NCBI RefSeq assembly: GCF_016612505.1
Contig: NZ_JAENRR010000017.1
Coordinates: 1 to 64,000, forward strand
Length of the DNA: 64,000 nucleotides
From: Carboxylicivirga marina
GTDB taxonomy: Bacteria > Bacteroidota > Bacteroidia > Bacteroidales > Marinilabiliaceae
Reading direction: 5' to 3'
The position numbers were made by a program, and so were the translations under genes. Each line of letters opens with the position of its first letter. The first letter of the stretch is position 1. Below the pieces are notes generated by a model. That model was given only the letters and a program-made list of their open reading frames with translations. It ran no database searches and had not been told where the DNA came from. Shown piece after piece: positions 1 to 8,563 of the stretch.

Positions 1-108
1 CAGTTGAAGATGACTCCTTAAATTAAATATTGAGTCCATTTCTTCTTAAATTTGGTTCATGAATTATTCAGGTTAAAGAAAGGCTTGGTTGACTTGTTAA
101 AAAAAAAG

Positions 109-297
109 GAGGCTGTCTCAAAAGTGAATTTAAAATCCAGACAACTTATAGATTAAAACTTAACCTTATTTCTACCTCTCCAAACCTCCACTTTAGGAGA
201 ATCGAAGATCGACGAAGTCAATTAGGGGTAACAAATATTGAAGTTAGTTACAAATTATAAGTTTCAAAGATTCTTTTTTGACTTTTGAGACAGCCTC
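109..297. mobile_element. 189 bp MITE-like element with 17 bp terminal inverted repeats
   Basis: The 17 bases at 109-125 (GAGGCTGTCTCAAAAGT) are the exact reverse complement of 281-297. The enclosed DNA has no convincing gene. Ends of the type GAGGCTGTCTCAAAA occur on insertion sequences, so a non-autonomous derivative or deletion remnant is the simplest reading. I see no clear target-site duplication. It ends 8 bp from the stop codon of the neighbouring minus-strand beta-helix gene. Bases 1-108 to its left hold nothing I recognise. Confidence 0.6.
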
Positions 298-304
298 ATC
301 TGTT

Positions 305-2692
305 CTAATTAATTTGCTTTGATGTTGTAAACTTCCATATCTTCCCCTTAGTAATTCCCTCAGGCGTGATGGCATCAACCCGCCAATAATAGCTTGTATT
401 GGGTTTAAGGTTAACATGATCAAATAGGTTAACAACATTGTCTTTTCCCGATAAAGTAGTAACCAGAGCCTTTTTGCTACCAGGTTTTATCTTTTCTAGC
501 TGTATTTTATTGTCAGCAATATAGATCATTGCTCCACTGGCTTTATAGGCATTTCTAAACATCAAATCAGCTTGCTTGGTATTAATGGTATCGCCATGCA
601 TAGGGATTGGGAAAGAAGCCTGCTTTTCTTTTCTTCCAGGTATCCAATAATAGGCATCGCCATATTCGTAAGCGCCAATATCAGGTGCTTGTCCAACAAA
701 GTGGAGGCCTGCATAATTAGCCACAGGACTTTTAATTTCCTCTGAACGCACAGTTGCACCTGCATCTACCAAGGGGCTGTTTTTCTTTGGCCTGAAATCG
801 AATTTATAAACGTTATTCAGGTATTTATGAGCCGCAGCCGCTTCTTTTACATTATGATCTGCCTGTCCGGGTATCTGAAAAGCAGGTACACCTTTCTTTC
901 CATCCAGATACCAGCTACGGTGGGCAAGGTTGGCAATGTTATTACGAGTAAGCGTACTTTCGTTACCATCAATGCCGTGCATACATTTATAACCATGTAA
1001 GGTGGTGTTTACCCTTTCCTCTTCTGGCTTCGGGTAGCGCTTTGAATTAACGATGGTATTGTTTAACACCAAATGGCGGTCTCCTTTAATCTGATTGATC
1101 TGCGTATTCCAGGTTACGTTATTCATAATCACCCCATCGCCATGTACTTCGCCATCTTCACGCAGCAATTCAAAACCATGATAATCGAAGCGAATACCCT
1201 GACGGTTGCAGTCGTGCACCCAGTTATGACTTACGCGGCTACCGTAATGGCTTTTTGTTCCCACATTAATACCGGAACCATCGTGCTGTAAGTTGCTCAA
1301 ATCATACAAATGGTTATACTCTGCTACACCATGCGATTTTGTAAGCCTCAGACCTTCTGAGTTGCCCGCTCTGCAAATGGTATTCTGCCTGAATATAATG
1401 CCTTGTCCACCATATACCGATCCGGAAGATCCATTGGAGTTCATGTCCCATTCAATATCATGAAAATAGCAGTTTTCAACCAGCATACCTTCGCCTTCGA
1501 AATAGATTGGAGCATTGCTATAGGCTACCTCACAATTTATAAAACGATTGTTTGCACCTTTAATAAACGAAGACATTTTGTTTGGTTTAGTATTAAATGG
1601 TGTGAACCATTCTAAATGTCCCAGCATAAACTTATTTGTTGAAGGGTATTTGAAAATGCAATTTTCAATCGTAATATTCTCGCAAAACCGAACATTATAC
1701 CCTGCTCCAAAAAACTCTATCCCTTTTAAGGTGATGTTTTTAGAATTTGTCAGCTCTAAAGCAAAATCAGAAGAGCGCACCCTTAAGTTCATTTTATTGG
1801 GGTTACTACCTGCCGGCGGTTTATAATAAACTGTTTTGTTCTCTTTATCAAACCACCATTCGTTTTCGATATCCAAGGCCTGAAGGCCTAATATATACCA
1901 GGCAAAATACGTTTGCAGGTACTTGTCTTCAACAGGATTTTCATAGGTGAAATGATCGCTGCCGGCAGAATGTGATTTAATAGGTCGAGTCCAGGTTAAC
2001 CAATGTCCAATATTTAAAACGGCAATAGCACCGGTAAAGTCAATATTTGATTCAGCTAAAGACGGGGTGTTTTTAATGTTGTGGTACTGGCCATCGCCTT
2101 CACTAAACTCTTTGCTGTTACTGGCTGTAAATGGAGCATCGTAAATAACTCCACTGCTGCATTTGCCATAAAACGCGTTCTTCTTAAAATTATAGCCCCC
2201 ATCGGCAGTTCTCATACTTTGTGTCATTCTCCAGATTGAGTTATCCTCAAAGCCTGCATTGGGCCAGCGAGCCACTTGCACCAATGTATCCTCATGAAAT
2301 AATTGCCAAACATCGAAATCAATCTGAACTTTCCATATACCATCTTTCCACTCAATCCATTTTGATGGTAGTTTCTTAGAAAGATCGATTGTGACTTCAC
2401 CCTCATTTTCAGCACTTATTCTGATTTTTTTTGTGTATTTCTTTGCTGCAATGACTTCATTGTAGGTTCCATTCTTTAATACGAGCTCATCATTATCTTT
2501 CATAACCGATAAGGCATGTTTAATGGTTTGAAAGGGGTTGGATGAACTTCCAATACCGACATCATTACCGGTTTCACTTATATAGTATGTCTTTGATTCT
2601 TCTTGTGCTCTAATATTGCTGACGAACAACATGCAAAGCATAAATGAGGTAAATATTATTCGATGATACATATCGCGTTTTATTGATTTCAT
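305..2692 (-). CDS. Secreted right-handed beta-helix protein 1 (putative polysaccharide-degrading enzyme)
   Basis: A 795-residue secreted protein. A signal peptide ends near residue 30 (cleavage after IRA); Met8 is an equally good start. It opens with a YYISETGND...F.TI segment typical of DUF1565-type beta-helix proteins (residues 36-60), followed by a conserved ARWPNA motif at 141-146 and parallel beta-helix repeats roughly from 300 to 600 with many N-x-I/NC rungs. A conserved linker (WIPGRK) leads to a C-terminal fibronectin-III-like domain (about 700-795). Unlike its paralogues at 8564-11164 and 17022-19952, it has no T9SS sorting domain, so it is probably periplasmic. The fold is shared by many lyases and glycoside hydrolases; the exact reaction cannot be read from the sequence. 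The ARWPN motif resembles the ARSP region of GH141-like proteins, and context suggests action on a sulfated glycan. Confidence 0.8.
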   Translation of the reverse strand: MKSIKRDMYHRIIFTSFMLCMLFVSNIRAQEESKTYYISETGNDVGIGSSSNPFQTIKHALSVMKDNDELVLKNGTYNEVIAAKKYTKKIRISAENEGEVTIDLSKKLPSKWIEWKDGIWKVQIDFDVWQLFHEDTLVQVARWPNAGFEDNSIWRMTQSMRTADGGYNFKKNAFYGKCSSGVIYDAPFTASNSKEFSEGDGQYHNIKNTPSLAESNIDFTGAIAVLNIGHWLTWTRPIKSHSAGSDHFTYENPVEDKYLQTYFAWYILGLQALDIENEWWFDKENKTVYYKPPAGSNPNKMNLRVRSSDFALELTNSKNITLKGIEFFGAGYNVRFCENITIENCIFKYPSTNKFMLGHLEWFTPFNTKPNKMSSFIKGANNRFINCEVAYSNAPIYFEGEGMLVENCYFHDIEWDMNSNGSSGSVYGGQGIIFRQNTICRAGNSEGLRLTKSHGVAEYNHLYDLSNLQHDGSGINVGTKSHYGSRVSHNWVHDCNRQGIRFDYHGFELLREDGEVHGDGVIMNNVTWNTQINQIKGDRHLVLNNTIVNSKRYPKPEEERVNTTLHGYKCMHGIDGNESTLTRNNIANLAHRSWYLDGKKGVPAFQIPGQADHNVKEAAAAHKYLNNVYKFDFRPKKNSPLVDAGATVRSEEIKSPVANYAGLHFVGQAPDIGAYEYGDAYYWIPGRKEKQASFPIPMHGDTINTKQADLMFRNAYKASGAMIYIADNKIQLEKIKPGSKKALVTTLSGKDNVVNLFDHVNLKPNTSYYWRVDAITPEGITKGKIWKFTTSKQIN

Positions 2693-3208
2693 TTTTTTAT
2701 AAACTTTTTAATTAAATACAGAGCTAGAAACTACCAGCAACAGCCATATTAATCTGCATTTCTTCATTTTAGTATAATTATACTATTTTTTAATATTTGA
2801 TTTTTTCATCATACCCCGGGCTTTGGCATTATGCTAACGATGCATAAGAATGATGCTAACAGTATTATTTTTAGTTTATACATTTTGATCAGTGTTACTT
2901 GTGCAAACGAAGAAATTATATTTGATAAAAAGAGGATTCCAATACAAAATACTTGTTTCACACCCATGCCTATAAAGCTGATTTTCATAGAACTGTTATT
3001 GCTATTTCAATGCATGTGAAACTACTATCTGTTTATCAACTCCACTATCACAAATATCCCAAATGATATATATAATCCCCTCCACTTAATTTTATTGCTT
3101 GTGAGAATGTAACAGGTTATTAGCTTGTTCGAATATTTTACTTGAAAATAAAAAAAGCAGAAAGGATAATCTATCCACTTCTGCTTTTTGCCTATTTCTA
3201 AATAGAAG
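2693..3208. other. Intergenic spacer with terminator
   Basis: A 516 bp AT-rich spacer between two minus-strand genes. It holds the terminator of the sulfatase gene near its right end and presumably the promoter of beta-helix gene 1 near its left end. Short open frames here lack family features and are not taken as genes. Confidence 0.5.
3152..3189 (-). terminator. Rho-independent terminator after the sulfatase gene
   Basis: AAAAAGCAGAA (3152-3162) pairs with TTCTGCTTTTT (3179-3189), with an inner GGATA/TATCC stem. Read on the minus strand, the hairpin follows the sulfatase stop by about 20 bp and is followed by a T tract. The A/T tracts on both sides could let it work in both directions. Confidence 0.8.
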
Positions 3209-5008
3209 TTACAACTTACGTATATACAGGTAGAAAGCAGCAAAATCAAGGCCTTCCTTCTCTGTAAAGTAAGCTTGCATTTGCTTACGTCCTTCGGCCA
3301 AATGTGCTTTAAAAGTGATGTCTTTCTGACTCATATCAACCTTTTGTTCCAGGTAAAGCCCTTCAATGCTCAATGTGGCTTTTTCAATATCCAGCACAAT
3401 ACCTTCCGGCATGGCATCGTAGTAATTCGATTCTTCACCCAGTTTAGGTGTGGTGTCACTAAAGCCCATTCCCGATTCGCGTGGCCAGCGGCTTAAGGTT
3501 ATTTCATACTCACCAGCCTGCTGAACATCTATCATCCAATAGCCTTGTGCCAAAGCATGTTGCTTACCTCGTTTGGGATTGCGCACATGCGACTGAAACC
3601 AGGGTACTTGTGTAAATGTATGTAGATCGTGCACAGTAATGATGTGTTCATCAATATGTGGCACACCAATTTTATAGGCTTCATAATGACCGAAATCGCG
3701 TGAGGTATAATCCCACCATTGCTCGTAGGCTTCGCGCATCTCTTTCACCTTTTCGGGGTGCTGAGCGGCTATATTATTTTCCTGACCAATATCTTTACGA
3801 ATGTTGTAAAGCTCTTTCCCGTTGATCAAACGCCATTCGTCATCCATGACAGCACTCTTTTGCCATTTCTGCGGTTGTTGCCTGCGATTGTTATCCACCA
3901 CACAATAGCGATGCGGCCATTCCTTTACTTCTTTGGTCATTAGCGGCGCCAAGCTGATGCCATCCAATGACGGTCCCGGAACTTTTGTGAGCTTACACAG
4001 GTTCATCAGGGTAGGCATCATATCGTAGTTCATGGCCAGTTGGTTCACATCATGTCCGCCAACAAGTTTACCGTCCTTCCAACGAACAAGCAAAGGCACA
4101 CGGTGACCACCATCGTATTGCGATCCCTTTTTTCCCCTCATGCCGGCATTAAAGCCATATTCAACACCATCTTTTTTATCAACTCCTGTAGCAGTACCAT
4201 TATCCGTTGTGAAAATAAGAATGGTATTATCCTTCAAGCCCAATTCTTCCAGCTTCTTATCCAGAATGGCCATGTTATCGTCAATATTGGTAATCATACC
4301 GTAAAAGGTCTTTTGTTTTTCGGTAATAGATGTTTCATCCTTATAAATATCGTAGTACTTTTTCTCCACATTGAATGGACTATGTGGCGCATTGGTTGAT
4401 ATGTAGACAAAAAATGGCTCCTCTTTTTTTCGCTCGATAAAATCAATGGCTTCTCGGAAAAACACATCGCTACAATAGCCTTCAAACTTTTCGGGCACTC
4501 CATTTCTGAAATAGGTATCGTCAAAATAATCGTTTTCCCAGAAATCGGGTGTTTGCCCTACCCCTCCGGCACCATGATACACCGTTTCGTCAAAACCACG
4601 ATCTTCGGGTAAATAAGGGTAAGCATCACCTAAATGCCATTTGCCATACATAGCTGTGGCATAGCCGTTAGCTTTAAACACATCGGGCATGGTCACAAAT
4701 TTTTCACGCAGGATATTACACCCTCCGATAGTATGCCACACCCCAGCTCTATTACCATCGGCTCCACTCATCAACCCCGAACGACTGGGCGCACAGGTGG
4801 TACCGCAGTGAAAGTTCGTAAATCGGATACCTTCGTGATAAAGTTTATCCATATTGGGTGTTTTAATTATTTTATTGCCAAGTGCGGCAATATCACCATA
4901 GCCTTGGTCATCGGTAATTATTAAAATAACATTGGGCTTGGTGTTTTGCGCCGATAAAAATTGACTGTAAATTAATAAAAATGCTAATAGGAGAAAAAAG
5001 AACCTCAT
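3209..5008 (-). CDS. Family S1 sulfatase with C-terminal beta-sandwich domain
   Basis: A 599-residue secreted formylglycine-dependent sulfatase that would hydrolyse sulfate esters on a polysaccharide or oligosaccharide. The signal peptide ends after SAQ at about residue 21. KPNVILIITDDQG supplies the metal-binding Asp pair (33-34), and CAPSR has the catalytic Cys at 72, which would be converted to formylglycine. GKWHLG and the later TTDNGT segment are further S1 signatures. The last 140 residues form an extra domain (YWMIDVQQAGEYEITLSRW) that also occurs in the sulfatase at 57581-59332, so the two are paralogues of one subfamily. It lies downstream of the GH29 gene after a 218 bp gap, so it may have its own promoter. 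The position of the sulfate it removes is unknown. Confidence 0.93.
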   Translation of the reverse strand: MRFFFLLLAFLLIYSQFLSAQNTKPNVILIITDDQGYGDIAALGNKIIKTPNMDKLYHEGIRFTNFHCGTTCAPSRSGLMSGADGNRAGVWHTIGGCNILREKFVTMPDVFKANGYATAMYGKWHLGDAYPYLPEDRGFDETVYHGAGGVGQTPDFWENDYFDDTYFRNGVPEKFEGYCSDVFFREAIDFIERKKEEPFFVYISTNAPHSPFNVEKKYYDIYKDETSITEKQKTFYGMITNIDDNMAILDKKLEELGLKDNTILIFTTDNGTATGVDKKDGVEYGFNAGMRGKKGSQYDGGHRVPLLVRWKDGKLVGGHDVNQLAMNYDMMPTLMNLCKLTKVPGPSLDGISLAPLMTKEVKEWPHRYCVVDNNRRQQPQKWQKSAVMDDEWRLINGKELYNIRKDIGQENNIAAQHPEKVKEMREAYEQWWDYTSRDFGHYEAYKIGVPHIDEHIITVHDLHTFTQVPWFQSHVRNPKRGKQHALAQGYWMIDVQQAGEYEITLSRWPRESGMGFSDTTPKLGEESNYYDAMPEGIVLDIEKATLSIEGLYLEQKVDMSQKDITFKAHLAEGRKQMQAYFTEKEGLDFAAFYLYIRKL

Positions 5009-5226
5009 GGCTAGTAAATTATTTTTTGTTTTAAATATGCAATTAAGTAAAATCTATCAATAAAATATACAACAGATTTCACACTTCATTAACTCATTTT
5101 ATTTAGATTGATTACTTTAACAATAAAAGAATGTGCAAAGCTGATTTTAAAGCAATTCTATCTGAACATAATACAATAAATCCTGAAACAATAAGATGCT
5201 TCATACTTTATGGTATATCTTGTAAA

Positions 5227-7011
5227 TTACTTCGAGGGCACCAATCGAACCATACGCACCGCTAAGCCTGCTTTATTGGAATTCACTATCGTCTCAGCAA
5301 CCAATTCTAAATGGTGCCTACCAGCTTCTTTGATTGTAACTGTCCCCATTTCGGCCACCTTAAAGTCGTTATACAAATCATGTGGTGCTTTTTCTGTTCG
5401 GTCTTTATCAACCTCACCTTTGATTTCCTGTTCGTCAACCACAATCTTAACCTTATGACCACCATCCCACAAAGCGGGTTTTTCTGGCCATGCCATACGT
5501 TTGAATCCGGTTGTGATCACTTCCACTTTGAATTTACCCGCTTGAGTGACTTCAAAATCCCACGCTAGTTTTCCTTTTGGCTTCATCCATTTTTTAACTG
5601 AACCAAAGTGTGTCATACGGCCTGTTGTATTCTCAGCCAATTCACTTTCAAGGATGATTTGCCCATCCAGTTTTTGAACCAATGCCTGATTAACGATTGG
5701 CTCACCCTCTATTTCTAACACGACAACCGTTGCATTCCTATCGGGAGCTTCATCAGGTAAGGCTAAAACAAGATATTCACCTTCACGAGATGTTTCAACA
5801 GCATCGCCACTGGCTAAGAAGTATGCTTTGTTCACTTTATTTTGAAGTCCGAAAATAGACAATTGCCTCTTTGGCCAATCGGTAATATTCAGGTATAATT
5901 TGTTTCCTTTATGGGTAATACCACCCCAGTTAAAGGCGTTAACAAACGGGCTTGGATCAGCTTCGTAAATCACTTCGCTGTTCACCTTCATCCAATCACC
6001 GATTACCTTCAGGCGATTTACACTTTCTTGTGGAACAGAACCATCACCCTTTGGACCAATATTTAAGAGGTAATTTCCTCCCATAGCAGCCGAATAAGTT
6101 AACTGCCAAAGCATATAGCCAGCACTCTTCCAGTGATGATCATCACGTTTATAAGCCCAGGTATGGTTCATGGTAACTGGAGCTTCCCAGTCAAAATCAG
6201 GACGACGCTTTGGTAAATCATTGTCTTCCATTTGCACATAATCGCCCACATCATTACCCACACGGCCACTCACAATAATCTTAGGCTGTACGTCTTTGGC
6301 CAGGTTCAAGAAAGCTTCACTTTCTTCTTTCTTCATTTTACCCGGTGTATCGAACCAAATCATGTCGATTTTGCCGTAGTTAGTTAACAATTCACGCACC
6401 TGAGGTAAAGCCTTTTCATCCATGTAATTTTTAAAGCCTTCTTTTGACCAGGCATAGGGTTTATCCCAATTATTACCACCAGCACCCTGATAACTCCAAT
6501 CCTGATACTGCGAATAGTAAAAGCCTATTTTAAGATCGTATTTGCGGCAAGCCTCTACAAACTCAGCAATTATATCTTTACTATAAGGTGTGGCATCCAC
6601 CACATTAAAATCATTTACCTTAGAATGGAAGAGTGCAAAACCATCGTGATGCTTTGTGGTTATCACCACATACTTCATTCCACTCTCCTTGGCCAGCTTT
6701 GCCCAGGCATCCACATCCATGTTTTCACATGTAAATGTATTAGCCAGTTCTTTATATTCGTCTACCGGAATTTTAGCATGTTTGAAAATCCATTCGCCAA
6801 TACCCCCAATCGACTCATCTTTCCAATAACCCTCGCACTGTGAATACAGGCCAAAGTGGATAAACATACCGAAACGGTCGTTACGCCACCATTCCATTTT
6901 ATCAGTTGACTGTGATGCTTCCACATCAACCTTATTATCTTGACTCTTCTGTGGTATATTACATGCCATCAGAGCAAAAACCACCAATAATCCTAATACT
7001 ATCTTATGCAT
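5227..7011 (-). CDS. GH29 alpha-L-fucosidase-like lipoprotein
   Basis: A 594-residue GH29 enzyme expected to release alpha-linked L-fucose (or the related L-galactose) from the non-reducing end by a retaining mechanism. The N-terminus has a lipobox (ALMAC), predicting lipid anchoring. GH29 signatures are WWRNDRFGMFIHFG, YVVITTKHHDGFALF, GFYYSQYQDW and DMIWFDTPG, whose Asp221 matches the nucleophile position. GGNYLLNIGPKGDG closes the barrel. About 150 extra C-terminal residues form a second beta domain that may bind carbohydrate. It starts 24 bp after the GH117-like gene, so the two are probably cotranscribed. Fucose is the default sugar; the GH117-like neighbour keeps L-galactose possible. 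Confidence 0.93.
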   Translation of the reverse strand: MHKIVLGLLVVFALMACNIPQKSQDNKVDVEASQSTDKMEWWRNDRFGMFIHFGLYSQCEGYWKDESIGGIGEWIFKHAKIPVDEYKELANTFTCENMDVDAWAKLAKESGMKYVVITTKHHDGFALFHSKVNDFNVVDATPYSKDIIAEFVEACRKYDLKIGFYYSQYQDWSYQGAGGNNWDKPYAWSKEGFKNYMDEKALPQVRELLTNYGKIDMIWFDTPGKMKKEESEAFLNLAKDVQPKIIVSGRVGNDVGDYVQMEDNDLPKRRPDFDWEAPVTMNHTWAYKRDDHHWKSAGYMLWQLTYSAAMGGNYLLNIGPKGDGSVPQESVNRLKVIGDWMKVNSEVIYEADPSPFVNAFNWGGITHKGNKLYLNITDWPKRQLSIFGLQNKVNKAYFLASGDAVETSREGEYLVLALPDEAPDRNATVVVLEIEGEPIVNQALVQKLDGQIILESELAENTTGRMTHFGSVKKWMKPKGKLAWDFEVTQAGKFKVEVITTGFKRMAWPEKPALWDGGHKVKIVVDEQEIKGEVDKDRTEKAPHDLYNDFKVAEMGTVTIKEAGRHHLELVAETIVNSNKAGLAVRMVRLVPSK

Positions 7012-7035
7012 GATAACTGCCTTGTATTATATTTC

Positions 7036-8289
7036 TTATTTTTTCCAGACAAATGCCCTGTTTGAATTCACTCGTGAATATTCATCAAAACGAATGTTTT
7101 CTTTTTTAAATTGTGACTTTTCTACCTCACTACTTAAGTCACACTCAAAACCAATTAGGTAAGCCCAAGGGCGATCCGGACGCTGAGCAATATGACATAG
7201 CCCCCAGGTAAATCCTTTGCCATTTTTGGTATTATCATATTTATCGGGACAGAATAAACCAGCTGCATCGGGTGGCAATACCACATGAGCCTTCACTTCA
7301 AAATTAACACCATCACGGGCCCATTGAACCGTATTTTTCTCAGGCCCATTGGCTATAATAATTGTTGCTACACCCTCTTTGTATGGCCATACTAAGGCTT
7401 CATGTCCACTCGCTGAAATTGGGTTCAGGGAATGCTTCTCGAAAGGTCCTTCTGGCGTTTCAGCCATGGCTACGCCCATTGAGAAATCAGGATACGGTTT
7501 CTTAAGCTTACTCTGCACGCCCATCGGATGCGCTTTGTAGTACATCCATATTTTACCATCACGTACAATTAAGTTCGGGTCATGCACTTTATGACTATCA
7601 AAGGCACCGTATGACTTAATCTTACGACGGTCATCTTCTTCACCTTCCCATTCACCCATCTCACCAGGCTCAAGCACCGATGACGGATGACGGTGCCATG
7701 GTCCTTCAGGCGAGTCGGCCCAGGACATACCAATCACATTACGTGTACGTTGTTTATAAGGTGTTTTTACTGCCTGGTAGTATAAGTAGTATTTCCCTTT
7801 ATAAACCATGATATCCGGTGTAAACACACTTCTGTCATCAAATTCACCTTCCGGTCCGCGCGAGGCTGCGACCCCTTGCTCTTCCCAGGTTTTTCCGTCA
7901 GTTGAAGTGGCATAGAAAATATCACATAAATCCCAGGTATTGGCCGGCAACTTATCCGTAGCTCTTTTGTAACCCACGGGTGCCTCTGTTTTAGGACTAC
8001 GTGTATAATACACATAATATTTATCATCTACTTTGATTACAGAACTCGGGTCACGACGACTAATACCTTCCTCATATTCCAAGCCTTTAAGCGCTTTGTA
8101 TTTGAAACAGGTATAAAACTCATTTTCGCGAGGTTCCTTATCTTCCCACTGCGTTTTATAACGTTTCATTGAAGCACTTAGTTTTTCAAGGCCATTTTCC
8201 TCATCTTCTTTTTGACAATTAGAGTTGCATGCTGAAATAATCATTAAGACAACTAGCCACAATACAGGTACATATTTTCCATAAGTCAT
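7036..8289 (-). CDS. GH117-like lipoprotein (five-bladed beta-propeller glycosidase)
   Basis: A 417-residue lipoprotein (lipobox IISAC, then an acidic linker). The core reads as a five-bladed beta-propeller of the GH117 type: SRRDPSSVIKVDDKYYVYYT with an Asp at the active-site position, DIFYATSTDGKTWEEQG, DRSVFTPDIMVYKGKYYLYY, VHDPNLIVRDGKIWMYYK and SGHEALVWPY with a candidate acid. Characterised GH117 members remove 3,6-anhydro-L-galactose from agar oligosaccharides, but related sequences occur in other sulfated-glycan loci. It is followed after 24 bp by the GH29 gene. A GH43/GH32-like propeller is the alternative. Family call fairly sure, substrate not. Confidence 0.8.
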   Translation of the reverse strand: MTYGKYVPVLWLVVLMIISACNSNCQKEDEENGLEKLSASMKRYKTQWEDKEPRENEFYTCFKYKALKGLEYEEGISRRDPSSVIKVDDKYYVYYTRSPKTEAPVGYKRATDKLPANTWDLCDIFYATSTDGKTWEEQGVAASRGPEGEFDDRSVFTPDIMVYKGKYYLYYQAVKTPYKQRTRNVIGMSWADSPEGPWHRHPSSVLEPGEMGEWEGEEDDRRKIKSYGAFDSHKVHDPNLIVRDGKIWMYYKAHPMGVQSKLKKPYPDFSMGVAMAETPEGPFEKHSLNPISASGHEALVWPYKEGVATIIIANGPEKNTVQWARDGVNFEVKAHVVLPPDAAGLFCPDKYDNTKNGKGFTWGLCHIAQRPDRPWAYLIGFECDLSSEVEKSQFKKENIRFDEYSRVNSNRAFVWKK

Positions 8290-8512
8290 TTCTTAGTAAA
8301 TATTAGATTCATTCATAAAACGAATTCTCTTTTTTAAGAGCTTTTGTATAAAACTAGTTGCTATGCTTTTTGATTTCTATAACGATTATCACAAATACTA
8401 CAATTCTTTTTAACAAAGCTTTTAAAAGCTATTTGTTATCACTAATCTGAGGAAAGCAGTAAATCGAAAGATAAACTATGAGGCAAAAAAATAGCCTCTA
8501 AGCTCGTTAACC

Positions 8513-8539
8513 CTGTGACTATTTATCAATAACTATTCG
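8513..8539 (-). repeat. 27 nt 3'-UTR segment shared with beta-helix gene 3
   Basis: These 27 bases are identical to 16971-16997. Both lie about 25 bp beyond the stop codons of the paralogous genes at 8564-11164 and 17022-19952. The identity extends the gene duplication into the untranslated region or marks a conserved RNA signal. Confidence 0.7.
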
Positions 8540-8563
8540 CAATAGTAGTACTTTTATAGTTCT

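Noticed and set aside
2831-3019. Short plus-strand open frame in the 2693-3208 spacer
   Set aside because: No family motif, low-complexity composition and no conserved start context; not supported as a gene.
4040-4399. 119-residue open frame on the plus strand
   Set aside because: It lies wholly inside the sulfatase gene on the other strand, and has no signal peptide or family feature.
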